NCBI GenBank assembly: GCA_003661825.1
Contig: QMWW01000035.1
Span: 1 to 9,133 of the forward strand
Length of the DNA stretch: 9,133 bases
Direction of reading: 5' to 3'
Source: Thermoprotei archaeon
Lineage (GTDB): Archaea > Thermoproteota > Thermoprotei_A > Sulfolobales > Desulfurococcaceae
A program made the position numbers and the translations under genes. Shown piece by piece: positions 1 to 5,299 of the stretch (positions are counted from its first letter, which is position 1; every line of letters begins with the position of its first letter). The notes beneath the pieces were generated by a model that saw nothing but the letters and a program-made list of their open reading frames with translations, made no database searches and was not told the DNA's origin.

Positions 1-10
1 TGTACGTAGA

Positions 11-403
11 GTGTTCAGCTATGTTAATGTTCGTGGAAGATACTACCCAATGATCCCGGTAGTGATTAAGGCTAGATACATAACCAAGCTGTACGCACTA
101 GTAGATAGTGGTGCCACTGTAAGCTTATTTCACATTAGCGTTGCCGATGATGCAGGCATAGATCTAAGAGATGCCGAGAAGGAGTACCTAGCTGGTGTTG
201 GAGGCTATATATCAGCCTACATAAAGAAAGAGGTGGAGCTAGAGATAGAGGGTTTAGGAAAGCTAAAGGTACCGGCAGCGTTCACAGAATACATCTCCTC
301 AGACCTAGCAATACTTGGACGACAAGGATTCTTTGATAATTTCGAAATACTGTTTAGAGAATGGAGAAGAGAATTAGAGCTAAGACCTAGGTCAAACATA
401 TAG
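11..403 (+). CDS. Retropepsin-like aspartic protease (clan AA), small stand-alone protein
   Basis: This encodes about 130 aa with the two hallmarks of a single-domain retropepsin-like fold. The first is a catalytic-type D32-S33-G34-A35-T36 motif inside a hydrophobic strand (ALVDSGATVSLF). The second is a later hydrophobic-hydrophobic-Gly motif, I101-L102-G103-R104, followed by a phenylalanine-rich segment. Proteins of this family act as homodimers, each monomer giving one Asp. Small archaeal members are common but their substrates are mostly unknown. There is no signal peptide or membrane segment, so it should be cytoplasmic. The start is uncertain: GTG at 11 is the first start codon in the window, the frame stays open to the left edge, and an in-frame ATG at 50 would leave only 18 residues before the catalytic Asp. 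The true start may lie outside the window. The fold call is fairly firm; the biological role is unknown. Confidence 0.75.
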   Translation: MFSYVNVRGRYYPMIPVVIKARYITKLYALVDSGATVSLFHISVADDAGIDLRDAEKEYLAGVGGYISAYIKKEVELEIEGLGKLKVPAAFTEYISSDLAILGRQGFFDNFEILFREWRRELELRPRSNI

Positions 404-602
404 ATATACATAGCATAGAATAATCGTCATATAGGCACTTATTGTCTACCTAGCTAATATCAATACCTAGCTGTATTGTGGTCAATTGGAATAATAGGCC
501 TTGTGAGTAAGTTAGCTAAAGTTTAAGGAACTTCAATAGCCCTATATAGACCTTTCATATCGGCCATCAAGTAATGGCATCTATGGCTATGTGTATTGTT
601 TA

Positions 603-875
603 TCATAACTGCAGCTCTTTCACATCAACTGATATGTTTTCTTTTATATTGTGTTGGTTCTCCAAGCCAGAGATCCCGGGTTCAAATCCCTCTATAATCT
701 TCTGGATATCCTCATCGTCCAGATCCCCGAGCAGAAGAAAGAGTTTCTCTATCCTTTCACAGGGCCATATGTAGATGCTGCGCTTCTTCGCCTCAGAATC
801 ATACCACTCTTTGTAGAGGTAGTAGTTCCCACGGACCTTCCGAACCTTGTACTGTACCAAGTTACTCAGCACCAT
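603..875 (-). pseudogene. SSV-type integrase N-terminal fragment, int(N) copy 1
   Basis: This encodes 90 aa resembling the N-terminal arm of SSV1-type tyrosine recombinases. A basic KVRKVRGNYYLYKEWYD segment (residues 10-26) leads to a YI-x-PCERIEKL segment, then G63-F64-E65-P66-G67-I-S-G. In SSV1 integrase the corresponding GFEPGTSG is encoded by the reverse complement of the tRNA T-arm, where the attachment site lies inside the gene. The same arrangement is seen here, with GGTTCAAATCCC on the plus strand at 679-690. The reading frame stops 23 residues after GFEPG, so the catalytic domain with its R-H-R-Y residues is absent. Residue 37 is Trp where these proteins usually have Gly (YIGP), one base change from GGG, which fits decay. 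The ATG at 875 has a GAGGATGGG stretch just upstream. In a partitioned integration the tRNA 5' part should lie to the left of 661; I do not see it. Confidence 0.65.
661..690 (+). other. tRNA T-arm-like attachment-site core (copy A)
   Basis: The plus strand reads like the 3' half of a tRNA: an anticodon-stem-like AAGCCAG, AGATC as the variable loop, then CCGGG-TTCAAAT-CCC. The T-stem keeps only three pairs (GGG/CCC) because the next bases are TC rather than GG. No acceptor stem, CCA or tRNA 5' half can be found around it. It sits within the integrase fragment where attP is expected in SSV-type integrases. I read it as an attachment core, not a functional tRNA. Confidence 0.5.
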
Positions 876-1054
876 GATATCCCATCCTCACCGAAGAAAT
901 AAGCTGACTACGGAGTTAACAACACTCCCGCAACACTGGAGTAGCAAAAACTAGGAGTTGACTCACCGCGGCCTAGCCAGAAGGGCCAAGCTTCAACAAC
1001 CTGCCCATTCTACGCCGCTGAGAGCCAAGAACAGTTGCGGGTAGTTACTTTGCG

Positions 1055-1270
1055 CTATGCCTTACCCTTTACCCTTCGCAGCGACGACGTCAACAACTCT
1101 CTATACGCCTCCACAAGCCTCTGTAGCTCCACGATAACATGCTCTACCTCCTCGGGCTCGAGTGTTGATTGACTCGGCACCTTCTTAACCACGTTCCCCA
1201 TATAGGCCTTTACGAGTTCCTCCATCCTTAGCGCACCCAGCGCGTATAACTGGGCCTCTACCTCTAACAC
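1055..1270 (-). CDS. Hypothetical small helical, charged protein
   Basis: This ORF encodes 71 aa from GTG at 1270, or 56 aa from the internal ATG (residue 16, RMEELVKAY). I do not recognise the family. The sequence looks like a genuine protein: it is rich in Glu, Leu and Val with heptad-like spacing (EEVEHVIVELQRLVEAYREL) and has a basic tail ending RRVKGKA, suggesting a helical, possibly dimeric, nucleic-acid-binding protein. No membrane segment is visible. It lies between the integrase fragment and another small minus-strand ORF in a GC-richer patch than the methyltransferase region further right. No clear Shine-Dalgarno precedes either start, and the frame is open upstream to an in-frame TAA near 1329. 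It may be an element-borne gene or the tail of a longer decayed gene. Confidence 0.4.
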   Translation of the reverse strand: MLEVEAQLYALGALRMEELVKAYMGNVVKKVPSQSTLEPEEVEHVIVELQRLVEAYRELLTSSLRRVKGKA

Positions 1271-1311
1271 AAGTAGGCTGCCTGGCCAAGGGGGAGTACA
1301 TACGGCTTCTC

Positions 1312-1521
1312 TCAGTGAACAACCTTAGCAGCATCCCGGGTGGGCAATTCATGAGTAGGTCTCTCTAGGTTGCGGTGGACTAGGTTAAGCCATAGTAGAT
1401 CCTCTCTATTAACCAAATCGAACCCTAGGAAGGTGTTGTTTTCTACAAGCGAAGAGTAATCTTTGACATATTCATGATGTAACTCGTAAATGAGAGATTC
1501 CCGCTTCTCTACTTGAAACAC
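1312..1521 (-). CDS. Hypothetical protein, possibly a truncated remnant
   Basis: This ORF encodes 69 aa from GTG at 1521; the frame closes upstream at a TAG a few codons earlier. I cannot assign a family. The stretch ELHHEYVKDYSSLVENNTFL followed by LVNREDLLWLNLVHRN has the mixed hydrophobic and charged pattern of a folded helical domain. The Pro/Arg-rich end (THELPTRDAAKVVH) looks less constrained. There is no obvious Shine-Dalgarno and no start codon stronger than GTG. It sits 41 bp upstream of the 1055-1270 ORF on the same strand, so the two could be co-transcribed or be pieces of one element. Coding status is uncertain because the surrounding 900-2190 region contains clear gene debris. 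Confidence 0.35.
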   Translation of the reverse strand: MFQVEKRESLIYELHHEYVKDYSSLVENNTFLGFDLVNREDLLWLNLVHRNLERPTHELPTRDAAKVVH

Positions 1522-1791
1522 TGCTAAACGCAGCCACTATGATGAGCAGGAACGCATCTTAGAAGCTCGGAGCAATCCACGCGAGCAACTAGGTATGTTC
1601 ATAAGCTATGGAACCGGGGTTTCTCTGAGCATTACCGCTTCAGTGTTGAGACTACATTCTGTTTTCTCTATGTATATTTCTCGAACGCGAGATCGAGGAG
1701 GACGAGCCTCTACCGAAGAGACCGAAGCTATCGAGGGCCGCGATGAGCTTGTAGGGCTCGATGAGCTTTAGGAAGCGTATAGCTAGAAAGT

Positions 1792-1965
1792 ATGAGGCTG
1801 TGCTTGAACTCCAGGAAGCTGTTCAGAGTCGTTATCAAGAAGAGAGCCGCTAAGAAGCTGGAGGAGCTGCCACGCGAAGTTCAGCAGAGGATTTTAGAGG
1901 TCCTCGAAGGTCTTAGGGAATTATTCAAGTATTACATAAAAATGTATGAGTTGGAAGGAAGCTAG
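1792..1965 (+). pseudogene. RelE/ParE-family toxin, truncated remnant
   Basis: From ATG 1792 the frame encodes 57 aa. Its core, FRVVIKKRAAKKLEELPREV followed by QQRILEVLEGLRE, matches the N-terminal strand and two-helix hairpin of archaeal RelE-like mRNA interferases. The family is normally about 85-90 aa and continues with a KL-G segment and an RIGxYRVxY strand carrying the functional basic residues. Here the frame instead ends ELFKYYIKMYELEGS-stop, so the C-terminal half is lost. A short overlapping frame from ATG 1761 to TAA 1853 (MSFRKRIARKYEAVLELQEA) overlaps the toxin start as antitoxin ends often do, and could be the tail of a RelB-like antitoxin, but this is a guess. The location between integrase debris and the methyltransferase fits a mobile-element toxin-antitoxin pair that has decayed. 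Confidence 0.55.
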
Positions 1966-1993
1966 GAATAACCTTGGTATATAATTCTCATAG

Positions 1994-2164
1994 ATCTACA
2001 GAAATTATGTAGAGTATTTCAATATTTACGATTACCTAATATTTGCTGGGTTGGTAAAGAAGTTTGGTAGACCATGTATAGAAATTAGGGTAATTAGAGC
2101 TGAAGCCTCAACACCACCATTAGAGCTAGCAGCTTGTTACAACTTAAAGGATATTGTAGCCTAG
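1994..2164 (+). pseudogene. Unidentified protein remnant upstream of the methyltransferase
   Basis: This is an open stretch of 56 codons bounded by TAG 1991-1993 and TAG 2162-2164, without an ATG; the only plausible start is TTG at 2051. The translation (YFNIYDYLIFAGLVKKFGRP, then EIRVIRAEASTPPLELAACYNLKDIVA) has alternating strand-like and helix-like segments typical of a real alpha/beta protein C-terminus. I do not recognise the family. It ends 25 bp before the methyltransferase ATG on the same strand. It is probably the surviving 3' end of a gene whose 5' end was lost in the same rearrangement that cut RelE. Confidence 0.3.
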
Positions 2165-2189
2165 TTGGTAAGCAGCTAATAGATAAGCT

Positions 2190-2771
2190 ATGGATTACTC
2201 CCTTAAGCATTGGATAGTGCATGAAGGAGTGGAATTGTTATTGAAGCTAGGTATTAGGAGAGGCTATAAAGTCGTAGATTTTAGCTGTGGTTCGGGTAAC
2301 TATACCGTTCCAGCAGCATTTATAGTGGGTCACAAAGGAGTTGTTTATGCGATAGATAAAGAGGAATGTGATTATTGGTATGGTGGATGCCTTAGGGAAT
2401 TAAGGTTAAGGGTTAGGTCATATAAGCTAGATAATGTAATCATTATCAAAGTAAACTCATTAGACATACCCTTAAGTGACTTATCGGTAGATGTGGTGCT
2501 TCTTTTTGATGTACTTCATTCATACTACTTTCCGCAAAGTTATGAAAGAATTAGAGTTCTAAGGGAGGTGAAGCGCATATTGAGATGTAATGGGTACTTA
2601 TTGTTTTATCCGGGCGATCCTGAGGTTTTCGGTAATAAAGAAGAATTACGTGTAATTATTGAAGAGATACTGTCTACGGATTTCAAGCTTGACAAGATAT
2701 TCAAGGAGATGCTAATCCATGAAGGTAGCTATGTTAGGGGCGCCATATATAGGTTTATTAAACAGTGCTAG
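2190..2771 (+). CDS. Class I SAM-dependent methyltransferase
   Basis: This encodes 193 aa and is intact. It has a Rossmann-fold methyltransferase core. Motif I is VVDFSCGSGNYTVPAA (residues 28-43), a variant of the usual D-x-G-x-G-x-G with Phe-Ser in the second and third positions. An acidic residue ends strand 2 (VVYAIDKEE). Motif IV is VDVVLLFDVLHSY, and the post-motif region EVKRILRCNGYLLFYPGD matches the strand 5-6 hairpin of UbiE/arsenite-methyltransferase-like small-molecule enzymes. The substrate cannot be read from the sequence. ATG 2190 is the first possible start because an in-frame TAA lies one codon upstream. No Shine-Dalgarno is evident. A CTTAAAGG box-A-like element near 2143-2150 could give a short-leader transcript. 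It is the only intact gene between the two integrase fragments apart from the DUF167 gene, and is AT-rich compared with 930-1300. Confidence 0.85.
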   Translation: MDYSLKHWIVHEGVELLLKLGIRRGYKVVDFSCGSGNYTVPAAFIVGHKGVVYAIDKEECDYWYGGCLRELRLRVRSYKLDNVIIIKVNSLDIPLSDLSVDVVLLFDVLHSYYFPQSYERIRVLREVKRILRCNGYLLFYPGDPEVFGNKEELRVIIEEILSTDFKLDKIFKEMLIHEGSYVRGAIYRFIKQC

Positions 2772-2961
2772 TCTTGTATATAGCGTATAAGTCTCTTATA
2801 ATTCCGTGAGCCATTCTTAGCCTATAAAGATGGGGAGTATCAATAAGGTATTTACGCCCCACATTAATTTCATCAATAACCACCCGGTCCTCATTGCATT
2901 GAGCCGCAAGTAGTAAGTAGTCAGGTTTAAGCATTTCTGAGTAGGCTCTACCCTCACCCAA
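2758..2961 (-). pseudogene. Possible PIN-like (DUF3368-type) nuclease C-terminal fragment
   Basis: This encodes 67 aa from TTG 2961. The frame is open further upstream, to a TAA near 3030, but without a good start codon. The layout recalls the C-terminal half of DUF3368/PIN-like toxins: a GEGRAYSEM helix start, a hydrophobic strand (DYLLLAAQ), then VVIDEINVGRKYLI where family members have an acidic strand followed by GR-K, and an ending AHGIIRDLYAIYK similar to their HGTLG helix. The N-terminal catalytic Asp region is missing. This resemblance is by eye and moderate. It overlaps the last 14 bases of the convergent methyltransferase gene. If right, it is a second decayed toxin of the VapC type beside the RelE remnant. 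If wrong, it is an unassigned ORF fragment. Confidence 0.3.
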
Positions 2962-3048
2962 CGTTATGATATTACACGAGTTAAGTACTGTTAAGGATGT
3001 AGGGCTCCATAATTTTTCTCCTTAACATAGCTGTCAGAACCTTTAGCC

Positions 3049-3258
3049 TTACCTAGATCTTACAATATAGCTCTTAAATTTAGGTAATGGTATCGATACT
3101 TCAAAGAGGCTTAAAGGCCATTGAATAAGAACTTTCTCAAAGCCAAATGAATCTGCTCTATTACTTGGCAATCTTCCGTAACCCTATAAATATCTAAACT
3201 ACCCAACAGTATTGGCTAGGATCGCACCATCTGTAAAGGAAACGAGCTCTTTTCTTCC
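3049..3258 (-). pseudogene. Decayed ORF of unknown family with two in-frame stops
   Basis: One minus-strand frame reads ELVSFTDGAILANTVG, stop, FRYL, stop, then a 44-codon open stretch including GYGRLPSNRADSFGFEKVL and a strand-rich end (SLFEVSIPLPKFKSYIVRSR) before TAA at 3049. A neighbouring frame upstream (about 3260-3300) gives SIEGYVKVLGKKR, which could join it by a frameshift. The amino-acid pattern looks like former coding sequence, but I do not recognise it. With the promoter at 3307-3320 this fills most of the gap between 2962 and 3360. Confidence 0.25.
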
Positions 3259-3306
3259 CTAAAACCTTAACATATCCCTCAATACTGTGTTGTACCTAAG
3301 GTACCT

Positions 3307-3320
3307 ATTTATTATAAATT
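3307..3320 (+). promoter_or_regulatory. Box A (TATA) promoter of the DUF167 gene
   Basis: The stretch ATTTATTATAAATT is the strongest A/T-rich box-A candidate upstream of the DUF167 start. It is centred about 47 bases before the TTG start. A transcription start 25 bases downstream would leave a roughly 20-base leader that contains the Shine-Dalgarno sequence. Confidence 0.45.
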
Positions 3321-3345
3321 ATCAAGTAAGCCAAGTTGGTAATAG

Positions 3346-3355
3346 GGTGAGGTGG
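3346..3355 (+). promoter_or_regulatory. Ribosome-binding site that fixes a TTG start
   Basis: GGTGAGGTGG matches the archaeal anti-Shine-Dalgarno (core GAGGTG) and lies about 6 bases before TTG 3361. A TAA stop sits directly before that TTG in frame and no earlier start exists, so TTG is the start. Confidence 0.7.
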
Positions 3356-3360
3356 CCTAA

Positions 3361-3633
3361 TTGAGCAGATATACCGATTTAACAATTTACGTAAAACCTA
3401 AAGCTAATACAACATACTTAAGAGTAGAGGGTGAAGAGTTGGTATTCTATACTACGGAGCCTCCAGTAGGTGGTAGAGCTAATGAATCATTAATTAAGTA
3501 CCTCTCTAAGAAGCTTAAGGTACCTAGGAGGAATGTAGTTATTGTTAGGGGGGTTAGAGATAGAGTAAAGGTGGTTAGGATTTATGAATTGAATAAGGAT
3601 GATGTTATGAAAGCATTGATTAAGCGGCTCTAG
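3361..3633 (+). CDS. DUF167 / YggU-family (UPF0235) protein
   Basis: This encodes 90 aa, a normal length for the family. The start reads DLTIYVKPKANTTYLRVEGE (family: V-K-P-x-A-x), the middle holds the signature PPVGGRANESLIKYLSKKLKVP, and the end has the basic strand VVIVRGVRDRVKVVRIY (family: v-x-G-x-x-s-R-x-K). DUF167 proteins are small alpha/beta proteins conserved in bacteria and archaea. Their molecular function is not settled, and a nucleic-acid-binding role has been suggested from the basic surface. The gene starts with TTG, has its own box A and Shine-Dalgarno, and is intact, with only a 23-bp gap before the integrase/tRNA remnant at 3657. It reads as a host gene flanked on both sides by accessory debris. 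Confidence 0.9.
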   Translation: MSRYTDLTIYVKPKANTTYLRVEGEELVFYTTEPPVGGRANESLIKYLSKKLKVPRRNVVIVRGVRDRVKVVRIYELNKDDVMKALIKRL

Positions 3634-3656
3634 AGTATTCAATACAATGATAAGTT

Positions 3657-3785
3657 TTAGCCCCTAAGCTGGAGATCCAAGTTCAAATCTTGGTCGTCGC
3701 ACCAATACCTACTACATTCCTTCACAAACTCCTCGATATTCCCGATGTACACACCACCATGATACAGGTAGTATCTGTTCTTCAC
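3657..3785 (-). pseudogene. SSV-type integrase N-terminal fragment, int(N) copy 2
   Basis: This short minus-strand frame encodes 42 aa from GTG 3785; the frame is open back to a TAG at 3798-3800 and shows RIKK before the GTG. KNRYYLYHGGVYIGNIEEFV is the N-terminal arm pattern of SSV-type integrases (basic, R-Y-Y-L-Y, then Y-I-G). It then continues with RYWCDDQDLNLDLQLRG, which is the reverse complement of the tRNA fragment on the plus strand. Integrases of this type carry their attachment site inside the coding sequence exactly here, and the D-L-N-x-D reading is the alternative-frame counterpart of the GFEPG reading in copy 1. The frame ends just where tRNA similarity ends, and no catalytic domain follows. 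It is the same orientation as copy 1, about 3 kb away, but not the same sequence, so it probably derives from a different element. Confidence 0.6.
3661..3704 (+). other. tRNA 3'-end fragment with encoded CCA (attachment core, copy B)
   Basis: The sequence CCTAAGCTGG-AGAT is followed by T-stem CCAAG, T-loop TTCAAAT, T-stem CTTGG (five full pairs), a seven-base acceptor strand TCGTCGC, discriminator A and CCA. It therefore covers roughly the anticodon to the mature 3' end. The matching acceptor 5' strand (GCGACGA) is not present in the upstream 150 bases, so this is not a complete tRNA gene. The AAGC-GAGATCC-GTTCAAATC bases are shared with copy A. Such displaced 3' tRNA ends mark att sites of elements that integrate in tRNA genes. 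The parent tRNA must lie outside this window. Confidence 0.6.
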
Positions 3786-3813
3786 TTTCTTAATGCGCTA
3801 GATACAGAGTAAA

Positions 3814-3892
3814 GTTACCCTTGATATAGATCTGCTAAGAGAAGCTAGATATAGTTATATGTACAGCAATTGAGGAGTAACCTGAGGGTAAC
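3814..3892. repeat. Inverted 8-bp repeat beside int(N) copy 2
   Basis: GTTACCCT at 3814-3821 is repeated inverted as AGGGTAAC at 3885-3892. A further partial copy, GAGTAACC, lies just before the second arm. The spacing of 63 bases is long for a hairpin. It could be a binding site pair next to the integrase gene start, or chance. Confidence 0.25.
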
Positions 3893-3928
3893 CCTTAATC
3901 TAGTAGAATATGTATGAGTGTGTACAAC

Positions 3929-4299
3929 TCAGGAAAAACAGTTGACATTCCTACACACCCACGCCGATGCAACCATGTCGGTAAGTTCCGCTTTCTGTGG
4001 ATACATCTTCACCCCCTTCAAGAGCCTAGCAATAAGTTCCCTAGACAGTTTCCCCGTTTAACAGTGCATACGAGTGATATGCTGCCCACGCTAGAAGGTC
4101 GTTGAGGGTCCTCGTAGCTAGGTACAGCGCTGATAGCCTCAGTCCTCCCACCTTAAGTTTCCTCCGCAAACCTCTTAGGGTTCACAACTGCGATACCACA
4201 CAGTGTTACTCCCTTCGCTTTCAACCAGTAGACACCTTTCTTTGGGAGTTCTCAGGGGGAACCACCGTTGTCTAACCCAACTATTAACATATACATCAT
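3929..4299 (-). pseudogene. Frameshifted pseudogene of unknown family
   Basis: Reading leftwards from ATG 4299, one protein can be followed through three frames. It begins MMYMLIVGLDNGGSP, hits a TGA at about 4252-4254, and continues ELPKKGVYWLKAKGVTLCGI and AVVNPKRFAEE to TAA. After a shift near 4160 it reads RKLKVGGLRLSALYLATRT and LNDLLAWAAYHSYALLNGE. After a second shift near 4048 it reads KLSRELIARLLKGVKMYPQK and ends VNCFS-TGA at 3929-3931. The start MLIVGLDNG resembles the first strand of an RNase H-like or nucleotide-binding fold, and the second half is helical, but I do not recognise the family. GGATG precedes the start. One nonsense and two frameshift changes in 370 bases mean it is dead, or the assembly is poor here. 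Confidence 0.45.
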
Positions 4300-4750
4300 C
4301 CTAACAGTAAAATGGCTACAAACACATTTTTAGCAAACTGCGAATTCATCAAGACGATGCGGATAAACGGTGTTATCTACTATTATCTGGCAGAGCAGGA
4401 GCTATACTCCTGAAAGAGCTGAGAAGAAGCATACTGCATAAAGTTACGGAGCTTCTCGATAAGCATGGGGTTACGGAGCTCTAGGTATAAACCCCTATCC
4501 TGGCCAAGAGATAATTTAATGAAATCTAGGGGATTCCATTGTGGAATCCCTACAGAAGCCTGCCTAGTTTCCTCAGAGAATTCAGCAAGTAATCTCGCTT
4601 GCAAATCCTACGCTATTAAGAGCGACGTAGTTGGGTCACATGCAGTGGAAACCCTAATAGGAGTAGGACCACCACCTTAATGAAAAGTTCAGGAAGGATG
4701 ATATTGGGTACTTAGGAAACTGTTAATAGGAAGCCAGGAACATCACAAGG
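4300..4750. other. Unresolved degraded stretch, no intact gene
   Basis: No convincing intact gene is present. On the plus strand, 4338-4482 gives two frames that could join by a frameshift: EFIKTMRINGVIYYYLAEQE, then LKELRRSILHKVTELLDKHG ending VTEL at TAG. The second looks like a helical segment such as that in IS605 OrfB-type transposases, but the evidence is thin. From ATG 4465 another plus frame runs 71 codons to TAA at 4678-4680 without recognisable motifs. A 73-codon minus frame (4383-4604) overlaps it. GTTACGGAGCT occurs twice (4443-4453 and 4470-4480). The stretch separates the unknown pseudogene from the Argonaute-like remnant. Confidence 0.3.
4530..4550. repeat. Perfect 9-bp hairpin with 3-base loop
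   Basis: GGGATTCCA, loop TTG, then TGGAATCCC form nine Watson-Crick pairs, extended by one G-T pair (4529/4551). Tight hairpins of this type occur near the ends of IS200/IS605 elements, where the transposase binds them, but no terminal boundaries or intact transposase can be identified here. Confidence 0.4.
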
Positions 4751-4786
4751 ACTATTTAAGCAGGATATTCTGCTGTTTGAATGAAT

Positions 4787-5035
4787 CTACATTAGATCTT
4801 TTACATCTATAATGGTGGAGGCTAAGTATGGTGTTAAAACCATTGTTTTTTCTTGCATACTTTATAGTGGTCGTCTTCCTCGCTTTCAGCTCTGTAGTAT
4901 TCCAGTCCAGTTTAGTCAATCCGAGTATCCGCTTAGCAAAATCTTTAGTACCATATGGTGTAATGTCCCCATACACTGTCAGATATACCTGACAACGATA
5001 CCATCTACATAAGGCTGAGCACTGAAGACTCGGCA
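4787..5035 (-). pseudogene. Argonaute (PIWI domain) C-terminal remnant
   Basis: The minus strand near 4830-4990 reads YLTVYGDITPYGTKDFAKRI, then LGLTKLDWNTTELKARKTTT and IKYARK. This is the pattern of the end of PIWI domains: a strand, a helix with L-x-L-T-x-L-x-W-N-T, then an x-T-x-x-Y-A segment. After KYARK a shift at the six-A run gives MVLTPYLASTIIDVKDLM-TAG (stop 4787-4789), a more natural protein end than the 160-codon frame that runs to 4752. Upstream, another frame (FSAQPYVDGIVVRY) probably precedes YLTVYGD, implying a second shift. Argonautes use nucleic-acid guides for host defence, but here only about the last 65-80 residues survive and the N, PAZ and MID regions are gone. The residue after KYA, where active enzymes carry the last catalytic Asp or His, appears to be Arg. 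The right boundary abuts the MetS-like gene. Confidence 0.55.
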
Positions 5036-5172
5036 GAGGCTTAGGATCTGTTGAGAGTTCGTAAGAAGAGGTGTGCTCCTTGGATAAGGCGGAGACCCTT
5101 ACTACGGAAGGAAGCAGGAGGTTTTTGAACACAGCGAATGTTAGGATAAAAAGAGTTTGTTTATTTACCTTC

Positions 5173-5298
5173 CTATAACTTTTTCTTCGCTTTAGAAGCT
5201 CTCCACGCTCTATATATGCCGAGCCCCAGACCAACCACGTAGAATAATATGATACCTAGGGCCAGCATAGCGATTGCTTCAGCGCTCAACCCGGGCAT
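5173..5298 (-). CDS. MetS-like small subunit of an NSS transporter
   Basis: This encodes 41 aa from ATG 5298 to TAG 5173. It has a short polar start (MPGLSAEAIA), one hydrophobic segment (MLALGIILFYVVGLGLGIY, residues 11-29) and a strongly basic cytoplasmic tail (RAWRASKAKKKL). Small single-span proteins of this shape are encoded directly after MetP-type NSS transporters in bacteria and archaea (MetS), where the small subunit is needed for transport. Here the ATG begins one base after the transporter stop codon on the same strand, so the two are almost certainly translated together. The positive-inside rule places the C-terminus in the cytoplasm. It is easily missed because of its length. The Argonaute-like remnant begins about 140 bases downstream. 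Confidence 0.75.
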   Translation of the reverse strand: MPGLSAEAIAMLALGIILFYVVGLGLGIYRAWRASKAKKKL

Positions 5299-5299
5299 G

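Noticed and set aside
651..902. Plus-strand ORF of 83 codons opposite the integrase fragment
   Set aside because: Its translation has no protein-like pattern, whereas the minus strand matches the integrase N-terminus; it is an antisense shadow.
1081..1087. GCGACGA as the 5' half of a split tRNA pairing with the 3694-3700 acceptor strand
   Set aside because: The following bases do not form a D-arm or anticodon arm, and the heptamer lies within the codons of the minus-strand 1055-1270 ORF.
3661..3704. Functional complete tRNA gene
   Set aside because: Only the 3' part is present. No acceptor 5' strand, D-arm or anticodon arm with a matching stem is found upstream, even allowing an intron in the 150 bases before it.
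600..5170. One intact integrated provirus bounded by the two attachment cores A and B
   Set aside because: The two cores differ, both integrase fragments are N-terminal and in the same orientation, and no int(C) precedes core B. They do not form the two ends of one element.
4752..5234. A single intact 160-aa protein
   Set aside because: Only the middle resembles a known family. The first 30 codons overlap the MetS-like gene in another frame and the last 30 are less protein-like than the shifted frame, so it is a chance-open frame across a remnant.
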